Assembly: GCF_001513745.1 (NCBI RefSeq)
Contig: NZ_CP013382.1
Location: 2,604,001 to 2,668,000, forward strand
Source: Burkholderia humptydooensis
GTDB lineage: Bacteria > Pseudomonadota > Gammaproteobacteria > Burkholderiales > Burkholderiaceae
Length of the DNA: 64,000 nucleotides
Reading direction: 5' to 3'
Part shown: positions 27,230 through 35,664 of the stretch, piece by piece
Numbering within the stretch: the first letter of the stretch is position 1
How the letters are laid out: the number at the start of each line of letters is the position of its first letter
The notes under the pieces: generated by a model
The model's database searches: none
Told to the model about the DNA's origin: nothing
The model's input: only the letters and a program-made list of their open reading frames with translations
Made by a program: the position numbers and the translations under genes

Positions 27230-28396
27230 TCATCGTTCGGCCCGAACGATCGAGTCGATGATTGTATAGCCAATCGTCACTCGTTCGTTCAACGGATACG
27301 ATTTGTTCGCCAGAATGACGACGCCGACCTTCTTCGACGGGACGAACGCCACATACGTCGAGAACCCGTTGGTCGACCCGGTCTTGTTGATCCACACGTC
27401 CTGCCTCGGCGGCAGCGGAGGATCGAACGGCTTCGCGACGACGTCCTTGCCGATCAGATCGTTGCCCGCGAGCAGCTTGCCGAGACTCACCGGATACGGG
27501 TACTGCTCCCAGATCAGGCTCTGGATCATGCCGTCCGCTTCGTAGTAGCCGACATGCGTCGCTTTCATTGCGCGCGCCCATTTGTCGCTCAGCGGCACGA
27601 GCCCCATGTTCGCGTCGACGAAGCGGATCAGATCCGTCGCGCACGATCTGACGCCGTACGCTTCGGACGCGAGCAAGCCCGCCCTCAGCCGAATCGGCGC
27701 GCCCTGCTTCGTGTAGCCCTGCGCATCATCGTCTTGCCGCTCGGCGGGCACGTCGATGTAGCTGTGCAGCATGCGAAACTCGGGAAACAGGTTCTTCTCG
27801 ATCAGCGTCTCGAAGCGCTCGTTCATGCTCGCCGCCGCGATCATCCCGAGCGTGCCGATGCCGAGATTCGAATAGACGCGATGCGTGCCGGGCGCACGGT
27901 CGGGCCGCCAGTTCTTCAGGTAGTCGAGCAGCTCGGCGGTATTCGTGATCGTGTCGGGCACGAACAGCGGCAGGCCGGACGTCTGCGTGCCCATGTTCAG
28001 GAGGCTGATCCGATCGAAGCTGCTGCCTTGCAGCGCCGGCAGGTAGCGGCTCACGCTGTCGGCGAGCGACAGCTCGCCGCCTTCCTGCGCGTACGCGGCG
28101 AGCGTCGCCGTGAACGTCTTGCTGAGCGAGCCGATCTCGAACAGCGTCCGGCCGGTGACGGGCCGCCGCGTCGCTGTCGACGCGACGCCGTAGTTGTAGA
28201 AGTAATGCCTCCCGTCGATGCTCACCGCGATCGCGAGCCCCGGAATGCCGTACTTCTCTTGCAGAGGTTGCGCAACGGCGTCGACGATGCGCCCGACGTC
28301 CGCCGGCTCGATGCTTCGAGCGGCGTGCGCGGCGATTGCGAGGCAGCAGCTCAGCGCGAGCCACATCCTGATGACGAACTGCGTACGTTTGCGCAT
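27230..28396 (-). CDS. Class C (AmpC-like) beta-lactamase family protein
   Basis: 388 residues from ATG 28396. Signal peptide MRKRTQFVIRMWLALSCCLAIAAHAAR. Serine hydrolase motifs of AmpC: SLSK near 88-91 in FEIGSLSKTFTAT, YSN in RVYSNLGIGTLG near 170, and KTG in INKTGSTNGFSTYVAFVPSKK near 337, which is the AmpC-style ending. Length and motif spacing are those of true class C enzymes rather than distant esterases. No AmpR-type regulator is adjacent. The OXA gene follows 28 bp downstream, so one promoter may drive both. Ribosome site is weak. Confidence 0.9.
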   Translation of the reverse strand: MRKRTQFVIRMWLALSCCLAIAAHAARSIEPADVGRIVDAVAQPLQEKYGIPGLAIAVSIDGRHYFYNYGVASTATRRPVTGRTLFEIGSLSKTFTATLAAYAQEGGELSLADSVSRYLPALQGSSFDRISLLNMGTQTSGLPLFVPDTITNTAELLDYLKNWRPDRAPGTHRVYSNLGIGTLGMIAAASMNERFETLIEKNLFPEFRMLHSYIDVPAERQDDDAQGYTKQGAPIRLRAGLLASEAYGVRSCATDLIRFVDANMGLVPLSDKWARAMKATHVGYYEADGMIQSLIWEQYPYPVSLGKLLAGNDLIGKDVVAKPFDPPLPPRQDVWINKTGSTNGFSTYVAFVPSKKVGVVILANKSYPLNERVTIGYTIIDSIVRAER

Positions 28397-28570
28397 GGAG
28401 AATCGGAACGTTCGGGAGAATCGGAGCCGGACCGCCGACGCTTTATCGTCGAGAACGACACGGCGCGGCACGGACTTCGGCTGTCAGTCGAGGATTATTG
28501 CAAACGCAACCCACCCGGACAAGCAACGCTCGCGGACGAGCCTTCTCCGCCGCGCGACCGGCGATGCCCC

Positions 28571-28608
28571 GAAAAGCAGAACGGACCGGCGCGAAGCCGA
28601 TCCGTTCT
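28571..28608 (-). terminator. Terminator of the propeller/phosphoesterase lipoprotein gene
   Basis: On the minus strand a 13-bp stem (28608-28596 with 28590-28578, one G-U pair) closes a TTCGC loop and is followed by GCTTTTC. It lies 75 bp past that gene's stop and before the AmpC-like gene's promoter. Confidence 0.75.
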
Positions 28609-28683
28609 TCTCCCGCGCGTGCCGCCCGCACGCGCATTTCGACCGAGCGGCGCGCCTGCGCGCACCGCTCGACGGCTTGCATA

Positions 28684-31548
28684 TCAACCGCGCGCCGCGC
28701 TCTTCGCTTGCGACACCTTCACGTCGTCATCGTCGTCGCGGCGATGGGGCGTCACGCGCTCGCCAACGCGCACCGGGTACGCCCGGCCGCTCATCAGCCC
28801 CTTCCACAGCACCTTGTTGTACGCGACCGCATCGATCCGGTCCTCGACCGAGAAGTCCATGCCGCGCGTCGCGAGCGCCCAGTAGCGCATCCCGTGCGTC
28901 GGCTTGAGTGCCGCCGTCCTGATGTCGCCCGACGGAATCGGCAGTTGCGTGTTCGCGAGCAGGCCGGACGCGACGGCCTTGAAGCTCCACTTCGACTGGT
29001 TCAGATCGAACACGTCGGTCATCGGGCCTTGCGTCGCATCGAACAGCCCGAGGTGATCGAGGCCGAGCACCTCGGTGATCGTGCGGATCATGTTGACCGT
29101 CGTGTAATGCGTGCTGACGACCGCATTCTGCTTCACGTACGGCCCGATCACGAACGCCGTGCTGCGATGCGCGTCGACATGGTCCGGGCCGTCCTGCGCG
29201 TCGTCCTCGACGACGAAGATCAGCGTATCGGCCGCATACGGGCTGTTCGCGACTGCCTGCGCGACGCGGCCGACCGCATAGTCGTTGTCGGCCATCTGGA
29301 TCTCCGGCGTATTGACGCCGTCGAGCGCGGTCGAATAGGAGCCCGTATGATCGTGCGGCAGGCGCAACAGCGTCAGCGACGGCATCCGGCCGTTCGCGGC
29401 GAAGCCGTTGAACTCGCGCTCCCACTCGAGTTCGCGATAGAGATCCGGATACGCGTTGTCGTAGCCGCGGAAATAGGAGTCGGTCAGATTGACGAGCGCG
29501 GGCGTCACGCAATATCCCTGCACCACCTGGTCGGCAAACGGTGCGCGGTCCATCGGGATCGCGTTTGGACCGCTGTTGCGCGCAATCTCCATGAAGAAAC
29601 CATAGTTGCGCACCGTGAGGCCCGCGCGCAATGCCGCATTCCAGATGTAGCCCTGTTGAACCGCGTCGGACGGGCCGTCCGGCGCGGACACGTCAGCCGT
29701 GCCGGGGAGCAGGTCCGGATCGGCCGGCAGCGCCGGGTTCGCAGCCGCGCGCTGCGCGCCCGTCAGCCCGACGTCGACGTTCCGGTTCTGGCCTTCCCAA
29801 TCGTACGAGCCGCCGCGCGAGCCGGCGCGCACCGGGCTGCCCGCATAGTTGACGGGCAGCATCTTCGCGCCCGCGTCCGATTCGCGCGCGCCCGTGCTCC
29901 ACGGCCAGCCGTCGCCGCTCACGTCGCCGGAATCGTAGAAATTGTCGAGCGTGACGAACGTCTTCGCGAGCGCATGCATGCTCGGCGTCGTCGCGTCGGG
30001 AAACTCCGCGAGCGACGGATCGCTGTTGCCGCGGCCGACGTCGCCGAGAATCTGGTCGTACGTGCGGTTCTCCTTGACGATATAGATCACGTGCTTGATC
30101 TTCTTGCGCAGCGCGGCCATCGTCGCGATGTCGTTCGACGTGAGCGCCGCGTTGAAGCTGTTGTTGTTCGCCACCTGCGTCGTCAGCAGATCGAGCGTCT
30201 TGCTGCCGGGCGCCGGCATCCACATCAGGCCGCCCTTGCTCAGTTGTTCGATGTACTGATTCTCGACGAGCTTCACCGGCGTGTTCTTCACCGGGCACGG
30301 CACGGTGCGGCCGCTGTCCTTGCAGTTGCCCGGATTCGGGCCCGGCATGTTCTTCGTGTAGACGACGTACAGCGCGTTCGCCGCGCCGACCGCGACGTCG
30401 GACGGATACCAGCCGGTCGGAATCAGGCCGGTGACGGCGGGCGACGCGCCCGCGAGCGAAATCGCCGCGACGTCGTTCGTGCCGCGGTTCGTCACGTACA
30501 GCGTGCGCTCGTCGGCGGACAGCGCGAGCCCGTTCGGCGACGCGCCGCGATACTGCATCTCGGTGACGAGCCCCGTGGGCGCGACCGTCGACACGGTCGA
30601 CACGACCTTGTTCGCGGCCGTGTCGATCACCGATACGATGTCCGCGTTGTCGGACGCGACGTAAAGGCGCGACTGCGCCGCGTTCAGCACCATCTTGTTC
30701 GGATTGCCCTTGACGGGAATGCGCGTGACGACTTGCGGCGCATTCGTCGAGAGATCGACGACGACGATCTCGCGATCGCGCTCGCTCGACACGTATGCGG
30801 TCTTGTTGCCGACGATGCGCACCGCATTCGGATACTCGCCGCCCGGCGTGCCCGATGCGCCGCCGCTCTTGCCCGGCCGCAGATCGCGCTCGGCGAGCAC
30901 CGCGCCCGCGTTGAGATCGACGAGCGTGATCGAATCGTTGTAGCGATTCGCGACGACCGCGCGCTTGCCGTCCGCCGTCACGTCGATGCCCGTCGCGAGC
31001 GGCGTGCTGCCGATGCCGTTGCCCGTCTTGTGATTCAGCGCGATCGGCGCGCCGGCCTCGCCCCATGCACCCTGCGAAAGCGCGAAGCGATGCAGGTTGT
31101 CGTCGCCTCCGCCCGTCACGTAGAAGTGCTGACCGTCCTGCGCGAACACGATGCCGACGTAGGTGTCGGGCACCTGCAGCACCTGCTTCTTGATGGGCGT
31201 GCCGCCCGACACGTCGAACACGAACACGTATTCGCCCGAGTCCGACTTGATCATCTTGCCGTTCGCATCCAGCACGTTGTTGTAGCCGCTCGTCAGCACG
31301 AGAAGCGTCTTGCGGTCGGGGCTGAGCGCCTCGGAGACCGGCTGCCCGGCGATGTAGTTCGGCGAATCCGCGAGCCCCGGATTCAGCGGAACGAACGCCG
31401 TGCCCGGCGCGGCCGCGGGCGAGATCAATTGGCCCGTCGCAAGCAGCGTCGTGCTGGTGTCGCCGAGCGCGGGCGTGTCGACGGAATCGCTGTTGCACGC
31501 CGCGAGCGCCAACGCCGTCATCCCAACGAGCAGGAAACGTCTATACAC
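28684..31548 (-). CDS. Lipoprotein with YVTN beta-propeller and phosphoesterase domain
   Basis: 954 residues from GTG 31548, which has GAAGGGG ideally placed; a TTG at 31563 would put that sequence inside the gene. Lipobox LALAACNSD (Cys ~18). Residues ~60-440 are a YVTN-type propeller with repeated blades such as VVANRYNDSITLVDL, YVSSERDREIVVVDL, YVASDNADIVSVIDT and YVTNRGTNDVAAISL. Residues ~490-900 are a PF04185-type phosphoesterase domain starting IKHVIYIVKENRTYDQILGD, with a FVVEDDAQDGPDHVDAHR metal region. Relatives include phospholipase C and acid-phosphatase-like enzymes. Outer-membrane or periplasmic location is expected. The C-terminus is a charged RRDDDDD stretch. Confidence 0.9.
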   Translation of the reverse strand: MYRRFLLVGMTALALAACNSDSVDTPALGDTSTTLLATGQLISPAAAPGTAFVPLNPGLADSPNYIAGQPVSEALSPDRKTLLVLTSGYNNVLDANGKMIKSDSGEYVFVFDVSGGTPIKKQVLQVPDTYVGIVFAQDGQHFYVTGGGDDNLHRFALSQGAWGEAGAPIALNHKTGNGIGSTPLATGIDVTADGKRAVVANRYNDSITLVDLNAGAVLAERDLRPGKSGGASGTPGGEYPNAVRIVGNKTAYVSSERDREIVVVDLSTNAPQVVTRIPVKGNPNKMVLNAAQSRLYVASDNADIVSVIDTAANKVVSTVSTVAPTGLVTEMQYRGASPNGLALSADERTLYVTNRGTNDVAAISLAGASPAVTGLIPTGWYPSDVAVGAANALYVVYTKNMPGPNPGNCKDSGRTVPCPVKNTPVKLVENQYIEQLSKGGLMWMPAPGSKTLDLLTTQVANNNSFNAALTSNDIATMAALRKKIKHVIYIVKENRTYDQILGDVGRGNSDPSLAEFPDATTPSMHALAKTFVTLDNFYDSGDVSGDGWPWSTGARESDAGAKMLPVNYAGSPVRAGSRGGSYDWEGQNRNVDVGLTGAQRAAANPALPADPDLLPGTADVSAPDGPSDAVQQGYIWNAALRAGLTVRNYGFFMEIARNSGPNAIPMDRAPFADQVVQGYCVTPALVNLTDSYFRGYDNAYPDLYRELEWEREFNGFAANGRMPSLTLLRLPHDHTGSYSTALDGVNTPEIQMADNDYAVGRVAQAVANSPYAADTLIFVVEDDAQDGPDHVDAHRSTAFVIGPYVKQNAVVSTHYTTVNMIRTITEVLGLDHLGLFDATQGPMTDVFDLNQSKWSFKAVASGLLANTQLPIPSGDIRTAALKPTHGMRYWALATRGMDFSVEDRIDAVAYNKVLWKGLMSGRAYPVRVGERVTPHRRDDDDDVKVSQAKSAARG

Positions 31549-31922
31549 AATGAACCCCTTCAAGAAGGCGCGACGCCGCTTTGACGGCGCCGGTGTTGTA
31601 ATGATCGGTAATAGACAGGAACCCTAAGGGCACGGAGTGACCCGCTGATGACAGCGCAGCGGCTTCTCGCTCGCGCGGCAGCCGCGGGACGCCGCAACGG
31701 CGCGCCGCATATATGCGACGGAGTTTGGAGAACGGGTGTGGACGCGCGGCTATCTCGTCATACGAGTGCACGCCTGCGGATTGCCGCTGTCCATGACGTA
31801 CCGCTCGTCGCGCAGGATCGATTTCGTTTGGCTTTCATCAGGCATGGCGTTCGCGTGCCGATGTTGTCTTCGCGGCGATGCCGGAAGGGTTCGGCATCGC
31901 GCGAACGTCGATGCGCCGGCCG
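31549..31922. other. Intergenic region between propeller gene and FTR1 gene
   Basis: 374 bp with no convincing gene. It should contain the promoter of the propeller gene on the minus strand. Beyond the FTR1 stop I see no clear terminator. Confidence 0.4.
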
Positions 31923-32759
31923 CTACGCCGCGCGAGTCGGCGACGCGGCAGTCGCTTGCGCACGCGCCACTCTGCGCGCAAGCAGCACGATGACGAGCAG
32001 CGTGGCGACGTAAGCGACGATCTGGATGCCCGCCGGTCGCGCCGTATAGCCGACGAGCGTATGCAGCATCTTGCCGACGACGCTCGATTCCTTGAGCAGC
32101 CACGACGTGTCCCAGACGGTGTCGCCCCACGAAGGCAGCCAGCCGGCCGACACGAGAAAACCGACGCCCTGGCTCGCCATGCCCGCGGCAAGCAGGACGA
32201 TCAGCGCGTTGGTCACGGAAAAGAGACGCTTCAGCGGAATCTGCAGCAGCCCCGCATACATGCCGGCGCCCAGCCCGACTCCGCCGAGCACGCCCAGCGC
32301 GCCGCCGACGATCATCTGCGGCGTCTGCCCCGGGTCGCTCGCCGCGATGCCGTACAGGAACAGAACGGCTTCCGAGCCTTCGCGCAGCACCGCGACGACG
32401 ACGACGATCGCGAGCCCCGTGAGCGGCCGGCTGCCGGCCGCGACGGCCCGGCCGACCTGCGACAACTGCAGCGCCATCTCGCGGCCGTGCTTGCCCATCC
32501 AGATGCTGTGCCACGCGAGCATGATCGTCGCGACGAACATCACGCCCGCGTTGAACACCTCCTGCCCCATGCCCGACGCCCACGCGGAAATGACGTCGGC
32601 GAACGCCGCGATGAGCGCCGCGCCGACCACGCCGCCGACCACGCCGCCGCTCACCCACCACGTGCGGCCGCGCACGCCCTTGGTCGCCGCGAGGACGATG
32701 GACACGACGAGCGCTGCTTCGAGCACTTCCCGAAAGACGATGACAGCGGTGGAGAGCAT
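31923..32759 (-). CDS. FTR1-family high-affinity iron permease
   Basis: 278 residues, seven predicted membrane helices. Both iron-binding R-E-x-x-E motifs are present: REVLE at residues 10-14 and REGSE near 125-129. This is the Ftr1/EfeU architecture. The preceding gene encodes a periplasmic cupredoxin, 13 bp upstream on the same strand, so the pair resembles the two-gene core of FtrABCD/EfeUO-type ferrous iron uptake. No EfeB peroxidase, FtrA/P19 or FtrD ferredoxin is adjacent, so the system is minimal or has partners elsewhere. Confidence 0.92.
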   Translation of the reverse strand: MLSTAVIVFREVLEAALVVSIVLAATKGVRGRTWWVSGGVVGGVVGAALIAAFADVISAWASGMGQEVFNAGVMFVATIMLAWHSIWMGKHGREMALQLSQVGRAVAAGSRPLTGLAIVVVVAVLREGSEAVLFLYGIAASDPGQTPQMIVGGALGVLGGVGLGAGMYAGLLQIPLKRLFSVTNALIVLLAAGMASQGVGFLVSAGWLPSWGDTVWDTSWLLKESSVVGKMLHTLVGYTARPAGIQIVAYVATLLVIVLLARRVARAQATAASPTRAA

Positions 32760-32772
32760 GGTGCGCGGCGCT

Positions 32773-33114
32773 TTACTTGACGGTCAGCCTGGTTTTCGAT
32801 TCGGCTTCGTGATACTCGTCGTGGAACTCGTACGTGCCCGCCTTCAGCGGCCCGATGTAGACGTCGACCTGCTTGCCTGCGGGAATCACCTTCTCGGCCT
32901 TGAAGTCATCGCTCTCGAACTCGGCGGGCGTCGCGTCGAGGTTCTTGACCGTCACCTTCACTTTCTTGCCGGCCGGAATCGTGAAATCCGCGGGCGAGAA
33001 TTTGTGATCCTTGAGCGTCAGGCTGTATGCGTCGTCGGCGGCGAACGCGGGCGTCGCCGAAGCGGAGAACGCGAGCGCGAACGCCAGTGCGGAAATCGTC
33101 TGAAGAGCTTTCAT
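32773..33114 (-). CDS. Periplasmic cupredoxin-like iron-uptake protein
   Basis: 113 residues with signal peptide cleaved near AFAAD (~26). The remainder is one cupredoxin domain (Cupredoxin_1 type, as in EfeO and FtrB): YSLTLKDHKFSPADFTIPAGKKVKVTVKN, then EFESDDF, AEKVIPAGK, YEFHDEYHE. Acidic and His residues (DDF, EFHDEYHE) rather than a classical blue-copper Cys suggest Fe or Cu ligation without type-1 copper. It probably oxidises or delivers iron to the FTR1 permease that follows. A candidate Fur box lies 43 bp upstream. Confidence 0.88.
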   Translation of the reverse strand: MKALQTISALAFALAFSASATPAFAADDAYSLTLKDHKFSPADFTIPAGKKVKVTVKNLDATPAEFESDDFKAEKVIPAGKQVDVYIGPLKAGTYEFHDEYHEAESKTRLTVK

Positions 33115-33156
33115 GTAATGAACGAAAGGAAAGGATGAAGATGAAGAGATGCGGAC

Positions 33157-33175
33157 GATAATAGGATCGATTCTC
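33157..33175 (-). promoter_or_regulatory. Candidate Fur box before the iron-uptake pair
   Basis: GATAATAGGATCGATTCTC matches 12 of 19 positions of the classical Fur consensus, with all six of the left GATAAT and the right ATT-TC intact. Its position upstream of a cupredoxin/FTR1 pair makes iron repression plausible. A matrix scan would be needed to score it. Confidence 0.45.
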
Positions 33176-33635
33176 GTTCAGACAATTCGATATCCTTATT
33201 CCCGTTATGGACATGTCGCACCGCGCGATTCGCGTGCGCGGCGCGCAAGTGGCGAAGCGCCTGGGTTCGGGAACATCGCGCGCTTCGTCAATCCGGCAAA
33301 GCACCTGTCGCTTCCAGCATCGTATGAAGAAAGCATGCGGCGACGGCCGGTCGCAACAGCATGCCGGCCGATCGAACGCGCCCCCGCGATACTGAAAGGC
33401 AGATGTATGACCCATCGTCGACATTCGGGCCCCGGTGCACGTCGACGACCGCCGGCTCGCATCATCGCTTCGCAAGCGGCTTGATTGACAGCTTCGCTAC
33501 CTTCGGACGGAATCGGTTCGGCGCGTCTTCCGTTGCGGCGCGCGTTCCTCTCCAACCCGCCATGCATGATGCTTGCCGCATTCGGCGACATCGTCCGACA
33601 TGTTCGCCGTCATCGAAACCTTCACGCCGGACACG
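33176..33635. other. Intergenic region upstream of the iron-uptake pair
   Basis: 460 bp with no convincing gene; open frames here have no recognisable motif. It probably separates two minus-strand operons. Confidence 0.4.
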
Positions 33636-34073
33636 CTATCCGACATGCGGCTCATGGATGACGACGGGGCATTGCATGCAGGCGGCGCTCGCATGCTGCG
33701 CGTACCACCTGCACGTGCTTCGGATGCCGCACTTCGGCAATCCTGCCTCCGGCGGCGCAAGCACCGCAGGCTCCTTCACGATCGCATCGACGAGGCCGCA
33801 ACGATGCCCGGTCCACTGCGCGCACTTCCCGCCCAGGCACGGGCCGAGAAATCGAACGCGGTTTTCGACCGGCACGCCGTTTGCGCGCAGACCGTCGAGC
33901 AATTCCCTGCTGATCGGGATCTTCGGGCTGATATAGGCGACAGTCCCGCTGTCCATCACCGCGCCCAGCACCGCTGAGGCCGACTCGGCCGGCGCGCTCG
34001 GGCAGGTGCCGAGCGACGCGTCGCCCGCATCCGCCTGCGCCGCGCCGGCCGCGCTTCCTCCGGCCGGCGTCAT
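33636..34073 (-). CDS. Small Cys-rich protein, possible metal or Fe-S binder
   Basis: 145 residues, unrecognised. The N-terminal ~35 residues are Ala/Gly-rich. The middle VAYISPKIPISRELLDGLRANGVPVENRV looks like a compact alpha/beta unit. The C-terminal half is a dense Cys cluster: CLGGKC near 79-84, GHRCGL near 91, LPKCGIRSTC near 112-121, and CMQC near 133-136, with two conserved-looking Trp. The spacing suggests two metal sites or an iron-sulfur cluster. The start is one base after the stop of the 78-residue gene, so the two are co-translated. Function unknown; it may be a redox or carrier partner of that small protein. Confidence 0.65.
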   Translation of the reverse strand: MTPAGGSAAGAAQADAGDASLGTCPSAPAESASAVLGAVMDSGTVAYISPKIPISRELLDGLRANGVPVENRVRFLGPCLGGKCAQWTGHRCGLVDAIVKEPAVLAPPEAGLPKCGIRSTCRWYAQHASAACMQCPVVIHEPHVG

Positions 34074-34074
34074 C

Positions 34075-34311
34075 TCATTCCCCGATCCGCTCTTGCTCGG
34101 TCACTTTGAGCAGGCGCTCCGCCTCTTCGGCGACGATGATCCGCCCGCCGTTCGGCAGCACGACGTTCCACGCAGGCCCCTTGATCTGAGTGGCGTTCTC
34201 GCCGACGAGCGCGGTGAGCAGCGCGATGTTCAGTTGCGCGGACGCATGCGCGATTTGTCTCCCGTCCAACGCCGCGCCGGAAACCGTGATTTTGAATTCG
34301 GTTGGTTTCAT
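34075..34311 (-). CDS. Small hypothetical protein of the Cys-rich gene pair
   Basis: 78 residues from ATG 34311 with TGGAG eight bases upstream; an ATG at 34323 lies inside that site. Acidic/neutral, soluble, no Cys. The pattern KITVSGAALDGRQIAHASAQLNIALL then GPAWNVVLPNGGRIIVAEEAERLL looks like a small alpha/beta domain. Not recognised. Always-paired expression with the Cys-rich protein downstream is suggested by the one-base gap. Confidence 0.6.
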   Translation of the reverse strand: MKPTEFKITVSGAALDGRQIAHASAQLNIALLTALVGENATQIKGPAWNVVLPNGGRIIVAEEAERLLKVTEQERIGE

Positions 34312-34770
34312 GGTTGTCTCCACAGGCTATTTCAGTTGTTGATGACCTGCACCGGGTCTTTGTTTTTTGCGCCGCATGACGGATTAAAAATAGTTCACCG
34401 AAACCGGCAAGTCAAAATTCGATCCTTTACATGAAAACTGGATTATCGAATTAAGTGATTGGATAACGCATCGGCTTCTCGCTGCATCGGCTTGTCGCTC
34501 AGCACTTCGAGATTTCGCTTGTTCCGCGGGCTCATCGGCATCTTCTGGTTCGCGCCTTTCGGCGGGATCGGCGATTCGAACCGCTCGATGCGGCACGATG
34601 ACGCAGAACCGGCGGCAACATCGACAGAAACGCCGATGCGCGGAATGGCCCGCTAAAATGGCCACGCGCGCTGATCGATCGCCCGCCTCGCGCCTTTGGC
34701 GCACCGTGCAAGACTACCTCGGCAAGCGGCGCACACACCGCGCCCGCTTTTCATTTCAACGGAAATCATC
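34312..34770. other. Divergent intergenic region
   Basis: 459 bp between two divergent operons. AT-rich patch around 34380-34460 (TTAAAAATAG, TTACATGAAAACTGGATTATCG) probably holds the minus-strand promoter. No gene seen. Confidence 0.4.
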
Positions 34771-35259
34771 ATGGCCCAACTCCCCGAAGACAAACCGGTT
34801 TCGCCCACGAGACGCGCGATTGCAGCCGGCCTCGCGCTGCTGCCTGTCGTCGCGTTTGCGCAGAAGACGGCGGCGAAACCCGTCGTTCAGGTGTGGAAGA
34901 CACCCACTTGCGGATGCTGCGAGGACTGGCTGTCGCATCTGAAGAACAACGGCTTCGATGTCGCCGTGCACAACGTCGAGGACACGTCCGACGTGCGGCA
35001 AAAAGCCGGAATGCCGGAACGCTTCGCGTCGTGCCTTACGGGCCTCGTCCAGGGATACGCGCTCGAAGGCCACGTGCCCACTCGCGAGATCAGGCGGCTT
35101 TTGCGCGAGAAACCGAACGCGGTCGGGCTGGCCGTGCCCGCGATGCCGATCGGCGCGCCCGGGATGGACGGACCGGCGTACAACGGCCGTCACATGCCTT
35201 ATGACGTGCTGCTGATCAGGCGCGGCGGGCAGCCTAGCGTGTATCAGTCGTATAGCTGA
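34771..35259 (+). CDS. DUF411 metal-binding protein
   Basis: 162 residues from ATG 34771. An N-terminal hydrophobic stretch (RRAIAAGLALLPVVAFAQ) is a likely signal or Tat-like anchor. The domain matches DUF411: VVQVWKTPTCGCCEDWLSHL near 38-57 with a CxCC metal motif, VHNVED near 68, MPERFASCLTGLVQGYALEGHVP near 80-102, IRRLLREKPNAVGLAVPAMPIGAPGM near 105-130. DUF411 genes often sit with copper-resistance loci, and a periplasmic copper-binding role is usual; no other copper gene is adjacent here. Confidence 0.88.
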   Translation: MAQLPEDKPVSPTRRAIAAGLALLPVVAFAQKTAAKPVVQVWKTPTCGCCEDWLSHLKNNGFDVAVHNVEDTSDVRQKAGMPERFASCLTGLVQGYALEGHVPTREIRRLLREKPNAVGLAVPAMPIGAPGMDGPAYNGRHMPYDVLLIRRGGQPSVYQSYS

Positions 35260-35664
35260 CGGGTTGCGCGCATTTCGAGCAAGGGGCGTGCGGTCGCGGC
35301 GCGCAACCGACGAGGCCGCGGGTGCTTCCGGACGGTTTGCCGACATTGAAAAATCGAGAAACGGGGTGTCGGATCGTTCGGCATGCGCGCTTCGATGAGC
35401 CGCGGCAACTGCTGCAACAACGCGCCGATCGCATCCTCCTCCGGCACGTTCAAGAACGAACTGGTCTATCATCGGCGCTTTACGACGCGTGAGCGGGCAC
35501 GAAGCGCGATCCGCGAATACATCGAGATCCTCTGCAACCGGCAGCGCATGCAGGCTCGCCGCCATGACCGATCATCTGCTGCATTTACGCCGCGCTTCCA
35601 TCTGAATCAGACTGCCGCTCAACCCGTTGGCCTCCGCGAATTCCAACCGACCTCCCCCGACGCC
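35260..35664. other. Intergenic region before the DbpA gene
   Basis: 405 bp. An in-frame extension of the helicase to 35383 exists but has no helicase homology or ribosome site. No separate gene supported. Confidence 0.4.

Noticed and set aside
28498..31584. 1028-residue plus-strand open frame
   Set aside because: It is the complement shadow of the propeller/phosphoesterase gene, which has a lipobox and clear domains.
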